NCBI GenBank assembly: GCA_035517495.1
Contig: DATIYT010000032.1
Location: 1 to 64,000, forward strand
Length of the DNA: 64,000 nucleotides
Reading direction: 5' to 3'
Source: DASZHJ01 sp035517495
Lineage (GTDB): Bacteria; Pseudomonadota; Alphaproteobacteria; ATCC43930; CGMCC-115725
Under the pieces are notes generated by a model that was given only the letters and a program-made list of their open reading frames with translations, was not told the DNA's origin and made no database searches. Below are positions 51,819 to 60,033 of this stretch, piece by piece (the stretch's first letter is position 1; every line of letters starts with the position of its first letter). The position numbers and the translations under genes are program-made.

Positions 51819-52823
51819 ATGCGGGTCGCAATATTCAGTGCAAAGAAGTACGAGCGTACGCTGCTCGACGAGCTGAACGCCGATCACGCACACGAACTCG
51901 TCTACTTTGATGCGCCCCTCGAATCCGGTACTAAATCACTGGCGGTGGGGTTCCCGGCAGTTAGCGTCTTCGTAAACGACGTCGTCGATCGAGATGTGCT
52001 GAAACACCTAGCAGCCGGCGGCACGAAGCTCGTTGCGACGCGCTCCACTGGTTTCAATCATGTCGACGCAGAAGCGGCACAGCAGCTTGGCGTCAAAGTT
52101 GTGCGGGTCGTAAACTATTCGCCAAACTCAGTGGCCGAGTTTGCCGTTGGGTTGCTCCTCGCACTCAATCGCAAGATCCCGCGAGCATACAATCGAACGC
52201 GCGAAGGTAATTTTGAGCTCGACGGCCTCATGGGTTTTGACTTGGCCGGTCGCACGGTCGGCGTAATTGGCACCGGCAAAATCGGCACCATATTCGGCCG
52301 GATCATGACCGGATTTGGTTGCACCGTGATCGGCTTTGACATGTATCACTCGCCCGAATTCAAAACAATTGGCGGCTGTTATGTCGAGATCGAGAAGCTT
52401 CACGCCGAAGCGGATGTCATCTCGCTACATTGTCCGTTGACGCCGCAGACCCATCACATCATCGACTCCCGGGCGCTCAGCCGCGTCAAGAAGGGCTCGC
52501 TGTTGATCAACACAAGCCGTGGCGGTCTCGTCGACACCGAGGCGGCGATTGAAGCGCTCAAATCCGGTCAGCTTGGAGGCATGGCAATCGATGTTTACGA
52601 ACAAGAAGGCGGCCTTTTCTTTAGAGATCTGTCGAGCACGGTGATCCCGGATGACGTGATCCAGCGCCTCGTATCGTTCCCGAACGTGATCCTGACGGGG
52701 CATCAGGCGTTTTTCACGCGCGAGGCCCTGCGAACAATTCTGAACACGACACTCGCAAGCATATCGGATTTCGCCGCGGGCCGCCCGCTCGCAAACGAAA
52801 TTCACAACACTCGCACGAGATGA
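51819..52823 (+). CDS. ldhA: D-2-hydroxyacid dehydrogenase, LdhA-type (D-lactate dehydrogenase)
   Basis: The 334-residue NAD enzyme begins MRVAIFSAKKYERTLLDELN, as in LdhA. The catalytic Arg is in NTSRGGLVDT, the NAD site is VGVIGTGKIGTIFGRI, Glu is in DVYEQEGGLFF, and the catalytic His is in ILTGHQAFFTREAL. YEQE-x-x-LFF is diagnostic of fermentative D-lactate dehydrogenase. It is 29 bases after the DHOD-like gene and would re-oxidise NADH with pyruvate. Confidence 0.9.
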   Translation: MRVAIFSAKKYERTLLDELNADHAHELVYFDAPLESGTKSLAVGFPAVSVFVNDVVDRDVLKHLAAGGTKLVATRSTGFNHVDAEAAQQLGVKVVRVVNYSPNSVAEFAVGLLLALNRKIPRAYNRTREGNFELDGLMGFDLAGRTVGVIGTGKIGTIFGRIMTGFGCTVIGFDMYHSPEFKTIGGCYVEIEKLHAEADVISLHCPLTPQTHHIIDSRALSRVKKGSLLINTSRGGLVDTEAAIEALKSGQLGGMAIDVYEQEGGLFFRDLSSTVIPDDVIQRLVSFPNVILTGHQAFFTREALRTILNTTLASISDFAAGRPLANEIHNTRTR

Positions 52824-52907
52824 TCGTCGCCGAGTGATCGCCGGGCGGCGCCAGAGAACCTTGCCGACTCACGGTCTGCCGCCCGAGGTAGCCCGATAGT
52901 TGCCAAT

Positions 52908-54185
52908 CTATGCTTCGGGTGTTGATCGCGCCGCGGCGCCGGTCTCGCGCAGGAACAGCGTCAGTCCGAAGGATAGAACGATCGCGCAAACCCAAATAAG
53001 ATCGGCCTGCTGGAACGTCTGCAACGTCAGGGGCTGCCCGCCGGAAAGGCGGAAAAGCGTAAATCCAAAGGCGGGCGCAAGGAAGGCACTGAGGCTGAAC
53101 ACCAGGAAATTCATGGCGCCCGTGGCGCTGCCCTTCACCTCATCCGGATTCACTTCCTTGATCATTGTATAAGGGATCATCGCGGCGCCGGAAGCGATGC
53201 CGAAGACAAGACCGCCCACATAGGGCGGCATGAAATCGTGCAGATAGACGACTCCGATGAGCGACAGCAACATGAGCGCAATACCGCCGATCAGCACCGG
53301 CTTGCGTCGCCCGATTCGGTCGGCGATGTAACCGAGCAGCGGGGCACCGATAACCCATCCGAGCGGAACCATTGAAGACCGCGCCACGGCCTCTCCCGGA
53401 TCCAAGTTGTAGCCATGAGCCAGAAACGGGACGCCCCAGATCATGCTGCCAATGGTAGTCGGCATGAATAGCAAGCCGCCGACAATTCCACAGAGGTAGG
53501 ATTGCGGGTTCGTCAACACCACCTTGTACGGCGCGAAGAGTCCCCGCAGGGAGCCACGGGTTGGCTCGTGGTGACCCGGCGTCACTATCAAGACGCCGAG
53601 GCCTACGATGGAAACCAGCACGCCAGCATAGACCCAGAATAATTGCCATGCGATCACGCCGTGCACGAGCGGACCTACGCAAAACTGTCCCGCGAAGCCG
53701 CCGAGCATTCCCGCGAGCTGGGTGAAGCCAACCGCGGTGGCAAGCCAGCGGTCGCTGAATGCGTGCGTGGCCAGATAAACTGCGCCCGTAAACGCAAACC
53801 CCGAGCCGGCGCCCTGCAACAACCGTCCGCTCTCGGCGGCTCCCATTGAGGCAAGCCCGAACAGGACACTGCCGACCGCCACGGCAAATACGCCGAACGC
53901 GATGGGCAGCTTAGCCCCGTACCGGTCGAGCGAGGCGCCGGCAACAATGGAAAAGCCGGCATAGGTATAATAGTAAAGCCCGACCAGCGAGCTGACGCCG
54001 AGCGCCGTCAGGCCAAACGCCGCACTCAATTCAGGGATCATCACGCCGGGTGCTGAGCGCAGGGCGTACTGAAGGAAGTAAAAGACGAGACAGCAGAGCC
54101 AGGCCATGACAAAAGTCCATTGGCCCAGCCCCTCAACATGCTTAGGCAAAGTTACTCGTGCCACGTCCGCGTTTCGCACTGACAT
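52908..54185 (-). CDS. MFS transporter
   Basis: The 425-residue protein has twelve membrane spans in two halves. It begins with FVMAWLCCLVFYFLQYALRS and carries the MFS loop motif in SLDRYGAKLPIAFG and again in ADRIGRRKPVLIG. No close substrate class can be fixed; organic-acid or nitrate/sugar-phosphate type carriers look similar. GGAG lies eight bases before ATG 54185. It converges with ldhA. The upstream stretch has the short palindrome CTATCGATAG near 54270. Confidence 0.85.
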   Translation of the reverse strand: MSVRNADVARVTLPKHVEGLGQWTFVMAWLCCLVFYFLQYALRSAPGVMIPELSAAFGLTALGVSSLVGLYYYTYAGFSIVAGASLDRYGAKLPIAFGVFAVAVGSVLFGLASMGAAESGRLLQGAGSGFAFTGAVYLATHAFSDRWLATAVGFTQLAGMLGGFAGQFCVGPLVHGVIAWQLFWVYAGVLVSIVGLGVLIVTPGHHEPTRGSLRGLFAPYKVVLTNPQSYLCGIVGGLLFMPTTIGSMIWGVPFLAHGYNLDPGEAVARSSMVPLGWVIGAPLLGYIADRIGRRKPVLIGGIALMLLSLIGVVYLHDFMPPYVGGLVFGIASGAAMIPYTMIKEVNPDEVKGSATGAMNFLVFSLSAFLAPAFGFTLFRLSGGQPLTLQTFQQADLIWVCAIVLSFGLTLFLRETGAAARSTPEA

Positions 54186-54685
54186 CGGATATCTCCTCGA
54201 TCAAGCTCCGGCGGCTCTTTGTGTCCGTGGGGTCAGCCGAAGGGATCCACGGAAACTGCGAGACATTCTATCGATAGGATTTCCGTTCGAATTGTCGTTT
54301 CCCAATCTGATTGATCATTCTTATCGTGTTACGCGGCCCCGTCTTGGTTGCCTTCCGAGACGATCACTGGCACGGCGCCTGTCCAGAGCGACTGTGGGGC
54401 TCCCCAATCACCCCATGCGCCCCCGGTTCGTAGGTGGAATCACCAGGATAGTTCAAAAAACGCAGGGCTGTCCAAGATGGCGGACGTAACGCGCGTCATC
54501 TTGTGGCACGAAGGCGTGCGCACCGCCCCCAAAAGTGGAGCCGTTGCGTGCGAGTCCCGTCTGGTTGTCCAGGCCACGGCGCAAGACCGTGAAGAATCCG
54601 CGAGCGAACGCCGACAAGCCTGAGACAGCCAAGGCCGACTGATCGCTCGGCCTCGCCTCGGCAGCTGAATCGAAAGGAGAGCGAC
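54186..54685. other. Intergenic stretch between divergent genes
   Basis: No convincing gene is seen; the open frame 54348-54623 lacks a ribosome site and family features. A hairpin AGGCCGA-N8-TCGGCCT at 54632-54653 lies just upstream of the ribosome site of the next gene and could be an mRNA leader structure. Confidence 0.4.
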
Positions 54686-55132
54686 ATGACTGCCGCGACC
54701 CAGACTGCAACTCTGCTCACGGCGCAGCAGATTCGGAATCTCGCGAAGGAAACCGCCGTTGTAGAGCAGCAAAAGGCAGCCGTCGCCGCGAAGAAAGCCG
54801 AAGAGAACCGTGAGGCCCTCCGAAAGGCCTTCATGGAACGGCAGATACGCCCCGACGTGATGAAATATCTGATGAATGGCGTGAAGCACCACGCCGAGCA
54901 GGGAAAGAGCGAGTTTCTCGTCCTTCAGTTCTCCGCGGAGCTGCTTACCGATGGCGGGCGACGAGTGAACAACTTCCAGCCAGACTGGCCGGACTCTCTT
55001 CAAGGCTTCGGTAGGCGCGCCTACGACTATTTCCATGAGCACTTGAAGCCGGCAGGCTACAAGTTGCATGCACAGATTCTGGACTACCCGCACGGAGACC
55101 TCGGCGACGTCGGCCTCTTCCTCTCCTGGTGA
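54686..55132 (+). CDS. Conserved hypothetical protein, cytoplasmic
   Basis: ATG 54686 follows an AAAGGAG ribosome site by five bases. The 148 residues start with a Gln/Ala/Lys-rich helix (ETAVVEQQKAAVAAKKAEEN), continue with RQIRPDVMKYLMNGVKHHAE and end in a compact alpha/beta part (YKLHAQILDYPHGDLGDVGL). There is no signal peptide or membrane span. Placement just before pta suggests a link to acetyl-phosphate metabolism; function unknown. Confidence 0.7.
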   Translation: MTAATQTATLLTAQQIRNLAKETAVVEQQKAAVAAKKAEENREALRKAFMERQIRPDVMKYLMNGVKHHAEQGKSEFLVLQFSAELLTDGGRRVNNFQPDWPDSLQGFGRRAYDYFHEHLKPAGYKLHAQILDYPHGDLGDVGLFLSW

Positions 55133-55193
55133 GGGCACACGTCGTCCGTCGTGGCACGCCCAGTCGTCGTTACTCGAATTAATGGGGATGTAA

Positions 55194-56138
55194 ATGGAAG
55201 TCTGCCGCCACGCGAAATACGAGCGCCTTATCGCGCGCGCCAAACAGCTATCACCCATGCCGACAGTGGTCGCGCACCCCTGCGATGAGACGTCGCTCAG
55301 GGGAGCGATCGAGGCAGCAGAGGCGGGCATCATCGTGCCGACGTTGGTCGGTCCCGAGGACAAAATCCGCGCCGCGGCCGAGAAAGCAAAGCTCGATATC
55401 GGCAAGTTCGAGATCGCGCACGCCGAACACAGTCATGCCGCTGCCGCCAAGGCGGTCGCGCTGGTGCGGAGCGGACGCGGCGAACTCCTCATGAAGGGCA
55501 GCCTCCACACCGACGAGCTTCTTCACGAAGTGGCGGCGCACGAGACTGGGCTCCGCACCGCAAGGCGGATCAGTCACGTCTTCATCATGGATGTCCCGAC
55601 CTATCCGGAGGCGCTCTTCATCACCGACGCTGCCGTGAATATCGCCCCCGATCTCGATGCGAAGGTCGATATCATCCAGAACGCGATCGATCTGCATCAA
55701 GGGCTCGGGCTCGGGCCGCCGCGGGTCGCGATCCTGTCCGCGGTCGAGACGGTGACAACGAAGATCCCAAACACGATCACAGCCGCCGCACTCTGCAAGA
55801 TGGCCGATCGCGGTCAGATCAAGGGCGGACTTCTTGAGGGACCGCTTGCCCTCGACAACGCGATAAGTCCCGACGCGGCGCGGATCAAGGGTATCAAATC
55901 GGAGGTAGCCGGGCGCGCCCAGATCCTCGTTGTCCCCGACCTCGAAGCCGGCAACATGCTTGCAAAGAATTTGAGCTTCCTGGCCGAGGCCGACGCGGCC
56001 GGCATCGTTCTCGGTGCGCGCGTGCCCATCATCTTGACTTCGCGCGCCGACTCGGTGCGAACCCGCATGGCCTCCTGCGCCGTTGCTGCGCTCTACGCCC
56101 ATTCGCGGCGGGTTGGCACCGCTCTCGCCGCTGAGTAG
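55194..56138 (+). CDS. pta: Phosphate acetyl/butyryltransferase (short Pta form)
   Basis: The 314-residue protein belongs to the phosphotransacetylase/phosphotransbutyrylase fold: IIVPTLVGPEDKIRAAA, the CoA-site region HTDELLHEVAAHETGLRTAR, GLGPPRVAILSAVETVTTKI and PDLEAGNMLAKNLSFLAEAD. Sequence and length fit the short Ptb-like form that in rhizobia precedes acetate kinase. It makes acetyl-phosphate from acetyl-CoA. Four bases later an acetate kinase gene begins but is broken, so the acetate route may be incomplete here. Confidence 0.85.
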   Translation: MEVCRHAKYERLIARAKQLSPMPTVVAHPCDETSLRGAIEAAEAGIIVPTLVGPEDKIRAAAEKAKLDIGKFEIAHAEHSHAAAAKAVALVRSGRGELLMKGSLHTDELLHEVAAHETGLRTARRISHVFIMDVPTYPEALFITDAAVNIAPDLDAKVDIIQNAIDLHQGLGLGPPRVAILSAVETVTTKIPNTITAAALCKMADRGQIKGGLLEGPLALDNAISPDAARIKGIKSEVAGRAQILVVPDLEAGNMLAKNLSFLAEADAAGIVLGARVPIILTSRADSVRTRMASCAVAALYAHSRRVGTALAAE

Positions 56139-56142
56139 CGCG

Positions 56143-56490
56143 ATGGCCGATATCATCCTGGTCGTCAACGCTGGCAGCTCTAGCCTTAAGTTCGAGGTGT
56201 TTTCGGTCGGCAGGCAGGACGCATTGGTACGACAAGTTAGGGGCCGGGTCGATGGGATCGGCACGCACCCAAGGCTGGCCGCCTACGACTCCACCTGTGT
56301 CGCATTGATTGACGAGCACTACCCTGCCGGCGAGGTCAATGACCTTCCGGCTGCGCTTGCTCGTGCTCAGACTTGGCTGCGTGACCACCTAGCCGGTGTC
56401 ATGGGGCATCTGGTTCTCCACGGCGGGCCGATCTACGCCGCCCCTACGATGATCGACGACGCCGTCCTCAACTCTCGCTTCGTACCGTAG
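56143..56490 (+). pseudogene. ackA: Acetate kinase, truncated to the first ~115 residues
   Basis: ATG 56143 opens with ILVVNAGSSSLKFEVF, the phosphate-binding start of acetate kinases, and continues to MGHLVLHGGPIYAAPTMIDD (normally GHRVVHGGxxY). It stops at TAG 56488 after FVP, while intact enzymes have about 400 residues. No downstream part is found in other frames. The catalytic Asp, Arg and nucleotide site are missing. It is a gene deletion, not a simple frameshift. Confidence 0.85.
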
Positions 56491-56918
56491 ATCCAGAATC
56501 GTGCGAGTCCCCGACGTCTTGATCGACCGCGCGGTTATAACCCGTCGCACTTCCCAACTGCGGTAGATCAGCGGGATCAACGCAGCCCCGAAAGCGTCGA
56601 GAGCGTGGCGAGTACGAACGCCGTTATGAGCATTTTGGTCATCGCGGTCTCCTGCACCTGTAAGTGCACAGAAGCCTACAAGCCGTCGCGTCCCTGTTTT
56701 TTGGGTCGGATTGCTGAAATAGCAGTTCCATGCCGCGAGGCGACAACAGCACCGCGATTCACTGAACGCCGGCCTAGACTAGCAGCTTTGGGCATGCGGG
56801 ATACGCAACAATGCTTTCCGCTCCAAGCTCGACTGTCGATTGATCAAGCTGTGCCACAGACCTGACGGTTTCTTTTATGGGCGACCCCGTGCAGCCGGAT
56901 ACATTGATCAGGAGCCCG
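56491..56918. other. Gene-poor stretch after the truncated acetate kinase
   Basis: No intact gene is seen. On the minus strand, AGGAGA before ATG 56642 leads into a 21-codon frame (MTKMLITAFVLATLSTLSGL), a signal-peptide-like start that then stops. It looks like the beginning of a small secreted protein whose remainder (IPLIYRSWEVRR) is in another frame. Confidence 0.3.
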
Positions 56919-57150
56919 TCACTGCCGGCTTACGGAAGCAGACCAGCCGTTTGTGACGAGGGTCCAGAGAAAAGCCGGAAGGCTCCCCGCCGAGAACATC
57001 GCGATGAGCCCAACGAGGCCGCTGAGCAGCAGAATCCAACCGATGTAAAGGCCGACGGCGAGCGTTGCCGCCACTGGCGCCGCAACGGCAACGACGCCAA
57101 GAATGATCATCACTACGCCTTGGAAGAGGAAAAGCCGTCAGTAGGCGCCC
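56919..57150 (-). pseudogene. HdeD-family membrane protein fragment
   Basis: The minus strand reads LFLFQGVVMIILGVVAVAAP, VAATLAVGLYIGWILLLSG and LVGLIAMFSAGSLPAFLWTL. This matches the conserved first half of HdeD/DUF308 membrane proteins. An in-frame TGA lies at the left boundary of the homology and the reading ends early after TNGWSASVSRQ. Full proteins have about 190 residues and six spans, so this copy is broken at both ends. Confidence 0.65.
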
Positions 57151-57227
57151 AGCGCGCACGGCGCTTGAGTGTCCCACAGGCAAGAATGGAGCGATTCCGC
57201 GTGAGCGGAATTCGCTCCAGATCGATC

Positions 57228-57650
57228 TCAGGCTGACTTGGCCAGCGCGGCACCGGCGTCTTGCCGGGCGAGCCACGCTTCGAGCGCAGCCTCCTCGGCG
57301 TCGTCCACAGCCGCCAGCGCCACCTCGATCGAGGCCGCGGCGTACCGCTCGGCCTTGTCGGCGCGATTCTGCAACCTGCTGGTCTCGCGCTTAACCTTCC
57401 ACTCGGCGATTTTCTCGGCGGTGGCAGCCTTCCGGCTTTCCGCCCATTCTTTCATTTCTGCCTGTGCGGCCGAGACCTTGGCGTGATTTTGCTGGATTTG
57501 ACGCCGCACTTTCTCGAGATGGCCGCGGGCTTCCTGCTCCGCTTGTTGCGTTTTTCCGTCAATCTTGGCTTTGAGACTGGTAAGGCCACTGTCGATATTT
57601 GTCAGCTTGAGGCGAAGATTCTCGCAGAACTGATCGATGCGTTGGCCCAT
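57228..57650 (-). CDS. Coiled-coil protein of unknown function
   Basis: ATG 57650 follows AGGAGG and gives 140 residues that are almost wholly helical and charged: coiled coil from ~10 to ~100 (IDQFCENLRLKLTNIDSGLT, HLEKVRRQIQQNHAKVSAAQ), then RADKAERYAAASIEVALAAV and EAALEAWLARQDA. There is no signal peptide. A truncated relative is at 38779-39045, so the family is duplicated within this window. Function unknown; it looks like a small structural or stress-related helical protein. Confidence 0.7.
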   Translation of the reverse strand: MGQRIDQFCENLRLKLTNIDSGLTSLKAKIDGKTQQAEQEARGHLEKVRRQIQQNHAKVSAAQAEMKEWAESRKAATAEKIAEWKVKRETSRLQNRADKAERYAAASIEVALAAVDDAEEAALEAWLARQDAGAALAKSA

Positions 57651-57825
57651 GACGGGGTCCTCCTGGCTAGGATATTTTTCCACGATTGCGTTTAGACGGT
57701 GGTTCGATTGCCTCGCGAAGTCGAGTGAACAGAACCGTCTGACCAACGCTAGACGTTGATCTCCCGCCCGAATTGATCGACAGCGGCTCTTTTTTCCAAA
57801 ACTGCCATTTCCGTGTTCGTAGAGA

Positions 57826-58854
57826 TCAAACTCGCGCCTCTATCTCGCGTTGGGAATTCCACGGGATGGCCCGTGGTGAGCAACCGCTTCTCGAGCTCTT
57901 TGCCTCCGATGCCGACACCTCCCGCGGCGGCACGTATTTCCACATGCTGCCTTGGGCGCGGCGCCAAGCCGCAGGGCCAACCCCGACGATCCGCGAGAAC
58001 ACTCTCGTGAAGTGGCTCTGGTCGGCGAAGCCGCAAGCCAGCGCGATCTCGGCAAGCGGTTGAGTCGAATTGAGCAGCAGGTCCTTGGCCCGGTCCACGC
58101 GGCGCTCCAGGCGCCAACGATGTGGCGGTTGGCCGGTGCTCTGCCTGAAAGCGCGCGCGAAATAGCTCAGAGATAGGGAGCATTCGCTCGCCAACTGCGC
58201 CAACGAAATATCCTCTTCGAGATTTGCCGTCATGTACTCTTTCGCGCGGCGCTCCTGCCAGGGCGCCAAACCTCCGCGCACCAGCGGTCGCGCAAAGCGC
58301 ATACCTCCATAAGTGTGCGCGAGATGCGCCGTGAGCGCATGGGCGACGTGATCGACAAAGAGGCTGCTGGCTCTCTCAGGTCGCTCCAGCTCCGGAAGGA
58401 AGCATGAACCCAACTGCCGAACCACAGGATCGAGCAGGGCCGCGCCCGGAGCGATGGAAAGAGTGTCAACTCGTCCGCTCGCGTTCTGGGTCGCGATCTC
58501 GTCGAGAGCCGCACTTGGTAGGTAGAAGTGCAGAAGATCGAATGGGCTCTTGAGATGCCAGGTCGGCTCAAAATCCAAATCGACTGCGCTGATGGTGTCT
58601 TTTGCATAGGGCGTTACGGGGATCGGTCTGCCACTCATCCACAGCTCGTGCGCCCTCAAATCGCGAAGCTGTAGGGCGACGATGAACGCACTCTCGCGCG
58701 GGATCGTCTTTGTCATCGCGTGATCCGCGCTGTCGGAGCGCAAGCGGGTGATCGTGAGCTTAGCCTTCCGCGAAATGGTGGCTGTGAGGGTCGGCGGGTT
58801 CTTCAACCCGAAATATTCGCCGATCCGGGTAATATAGGCGCCTTGTTCAGTCAT
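57826..58854 (-). CDS. AraC-family transcriptional regulator
   Basis: ATG 58854, with GAGGAG seven bases before it, gives 342 residues. The N-terminal ~200 residues are a cupin-like sensing domain. The end has two helix-turn-helix units: DISLAQLASECSLSLSYFAR followed by FRQSTGQPPHRWRLERRVDR, and LAEIALACGFADQSHFTRVF. This is the RhaS/AraC type used for aromatic and other small-molecule responses. About 35 unnatural residues follow the usual end (AAWRRAQ). Its promoter carries the TAAACC-N2-GGTTTA operator, so it may itself belong to the poxB regulon. A partial copy of its end is at 44815-44935. Confidence 0.88.
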   Translation of the reverse strand: MTEQGAYITRIGEYFGLKNPPTLTATISRKAKLTITRLRSDSADHAMTKTIPRESAFIVALQLRDLRAHELWMSGRPIPVTPYAKDTISAVDLDFEPTWHLKSPFDLLHFYLPSAALDEIATQNASGRVDTLSIAPGAALLDPVVRQLGSCFLPELERPERASSLFVDHVAHALTAHLAHTYGGMRFARPLVRGGLAPWQERRAKEYMTANLEEDISLAQLASECSLSLSYFARAFRQSTGQPPHRWRLERRVDRAKDLLLNSTQPLAEIALACGFADQSHFTRVFSRIVGVGPAAWRRAQGSMWKYVPPREVSASEAKSSRSGCSPRAIPWNSQREIEARV

Positions 58855-58884
58855 GGCCGCACTCCTCAAACAACCTGCCTCGAT

Positions 58885-58979
58885 GAGCCTCATCTTGGAG
58901 GACTTTGAGCTGTTGTACCTATTGCACGCGGGTATGAGGGAGTGGACATCTGTAGGGCTGCAATAAACCCTGGTTTAGA
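58885..58979 (-). promoter_or_regulatory. Promoter of the araC-type gene with palindrome TAAACC-CT-GGTTTA
   Basis: The palindrome is at 58964-58977, 110 bases before the ATG. On the minus strand GCAGCCC, CATACCC and CAATA follow with the spacing seen at the poxB promoter (CAATA 45 bases after the GGTTTA start). The similarity extends through AAGATGAG and CTCA near the old start region. The two blocks are homologous copies rather than independent inventions. Confidence 0.6.
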
Positions 58980-58993
58980 AGCCAGGGCAAAAA

Positions 58994-59016
58994 AAGGCCC
59001 CGATTGACGGGGCCTT
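58994..59016 (-). terminator. Strong intrinsic terminator upstream of the araC-type promoter
   Basis: AAGGCCCCG and CGGGGCCTT form a perfect nine-base stem with a five-base loop. On the minus strand it is followed by seven T. It should end transcription of the decayed minus-strand genes at 59327-59982 before the araC-type promoter. Its arms and its place resemble the hairpin at 35533. Confidence 0.75.
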
Positions 59017-59326
59017 AGTTTGGTCGGCGGGGGGAGGAAGCCGACCGGGGAGGAGGAGGACCACAGCATGGCAGACGCTCGGGACCGCCGATATTGGGCC
59101 CGCGGGCAGACTCATCATGCGAACGCGGGAGGATACCGATACCTTGGTTGGGGCAAACAGCTTGAGATACCAAAATGAGCATTTCCCGGCCCACTCCGCG
59201 CCGCTTAGGTCACTTCGCGGCGTGACAAGACCTCGTAGTTCTGCCCGCGCTGCCTCGCTGAAACTCCTATAGCGGAGCGACGCCGTCGCCATGGTTGCTC
59301 TTGTTTTCGGCGATCGCCTTCTGGCG
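59017..59326. other. Gene-poor stretch
   Basis: No gene is supported. The minus-strand open frame 58975-59292 crosses the terminator and has no family features. A purine-rich GGGGAGGAGGAGGA run lies near 59050-59070. Confidence 0.35.
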
Positions 59327-59621
59327 TCAGTTGGCGTCCCAAGGGAGCTCGTAATAGCGCGGCTCGCGCTCGCCCAGCAGCTTGAGCTGGAGATAGATGC
59401 CCGCGCCCTCTACGAGGTAGGAACCGAGTACCTTGAGCTCGGTGTCCGGTCGGCGCAGCACCTCGAGCCGGGTCGATTTCGGCTGTCCCAGCACGTCCGA
59501 GTAGCCAAAAAAGAGAGCGCGGCCAGCATGGCGGCGTATCCGATGCTGACGGCGCCGCGCTGACCGCGGCTCCCGAACGGCGGGCCCACAAGCCCACCGA
59601 AGGCCGGGATAAACGGCGTCA
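59327..59621 (-). pseudogene. Small membrane-anchored protein gene with a one-base frameshift
   Basis: A GTG at 59621, overlapping the previous stop, opens with a membrane span (VSIGYAAMLAALSF). The frame is lost in a run of six T near 59508-59513. One base added there would join it to GYSDVLGQPKSTRLEVLRRP, DTELKVLGSYLVEGAGIYLQ and LKLLGEREPRYYELPWDAN. That second part looks like a conserved periplasmic domain with the Y-x-L-P-W ending seen in small proteobacterial proteins of unknown function. A sequencing error could also explain the break. Confidence 0.5.
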
Positions 59622-59982
59622 CTGTTTGAATCCTTGGGTGGCTTGCTGGGCGCGCAGTGGCTTATGGACGCAGTTGAGACTGCCGGGCATCAGGTTGCCC
59701 TTCTCGTCGAGCTTGAAGCGGAAGAGCGTGCTTTCCTGGCCCAGGAAGGTGAGGTCCGCCGTCGACTCCAGCACCCTGCACGCCGTCAGGGTCGTGCACG
59801 GAGACCTTCGCGCGCGGGGGTGGGGAAGCGGCCGTCGACCGAGCGATAAACGTGCGCGCTCACGGTGTACTCGCCGGGCCACACGTCGCTGCCATTATGG
59901 TACCCGCCCGAACCACGGGGCATCCTTGAGCTCGCGCCATTGGCGGATGGCCCGGCGGCCGGCGCGCTTGCCAGAGGTCTAG
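59619..59982 (-). pseudogene. Decayed gene of unknown family
   Basis: The minus strand reads WPGEYTVSAHVYRSVDGRFP in one frame and VLESTADLTFLGQESTLFRF KLDEKGNL in another, ending KQ then TGA at 59619. Both halves look like one secreted protein interrupted by a frameshift near 59800. Its stop overlaps the start of the next decayed gene as GTGA, so the two were once an operon. I do not recognise the family. Confidence 0.4.
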
Positions 59983-60033
59983 CACCGAAACAGCAGGGCT
60001 GAGACGAACTAGGTTCTCAAAGTTTGGCTCGGC

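Noticed and set aside
54290..54325. Possible FNR/FixK box near ATTGATCATT upstream of the MFS gene
   Set aside because: It does not fit TTGAT-N4-ATCAA, and similar words occur elsewhere by chance; no convincing FixK site was found in the window.
54348..54623. Plus-strand 91-codon open frame before the hypothetical gene at 54686
   Set aside because: No ribosome site and no family features; it probably reflects the open nature of GC-rich leader DNA.
58975..59292. Minus-strand 105-codon open frame
   Set aside because: It reads through a strong intrinsic terminator and into the araC-type promoter and has no recognisable domain.
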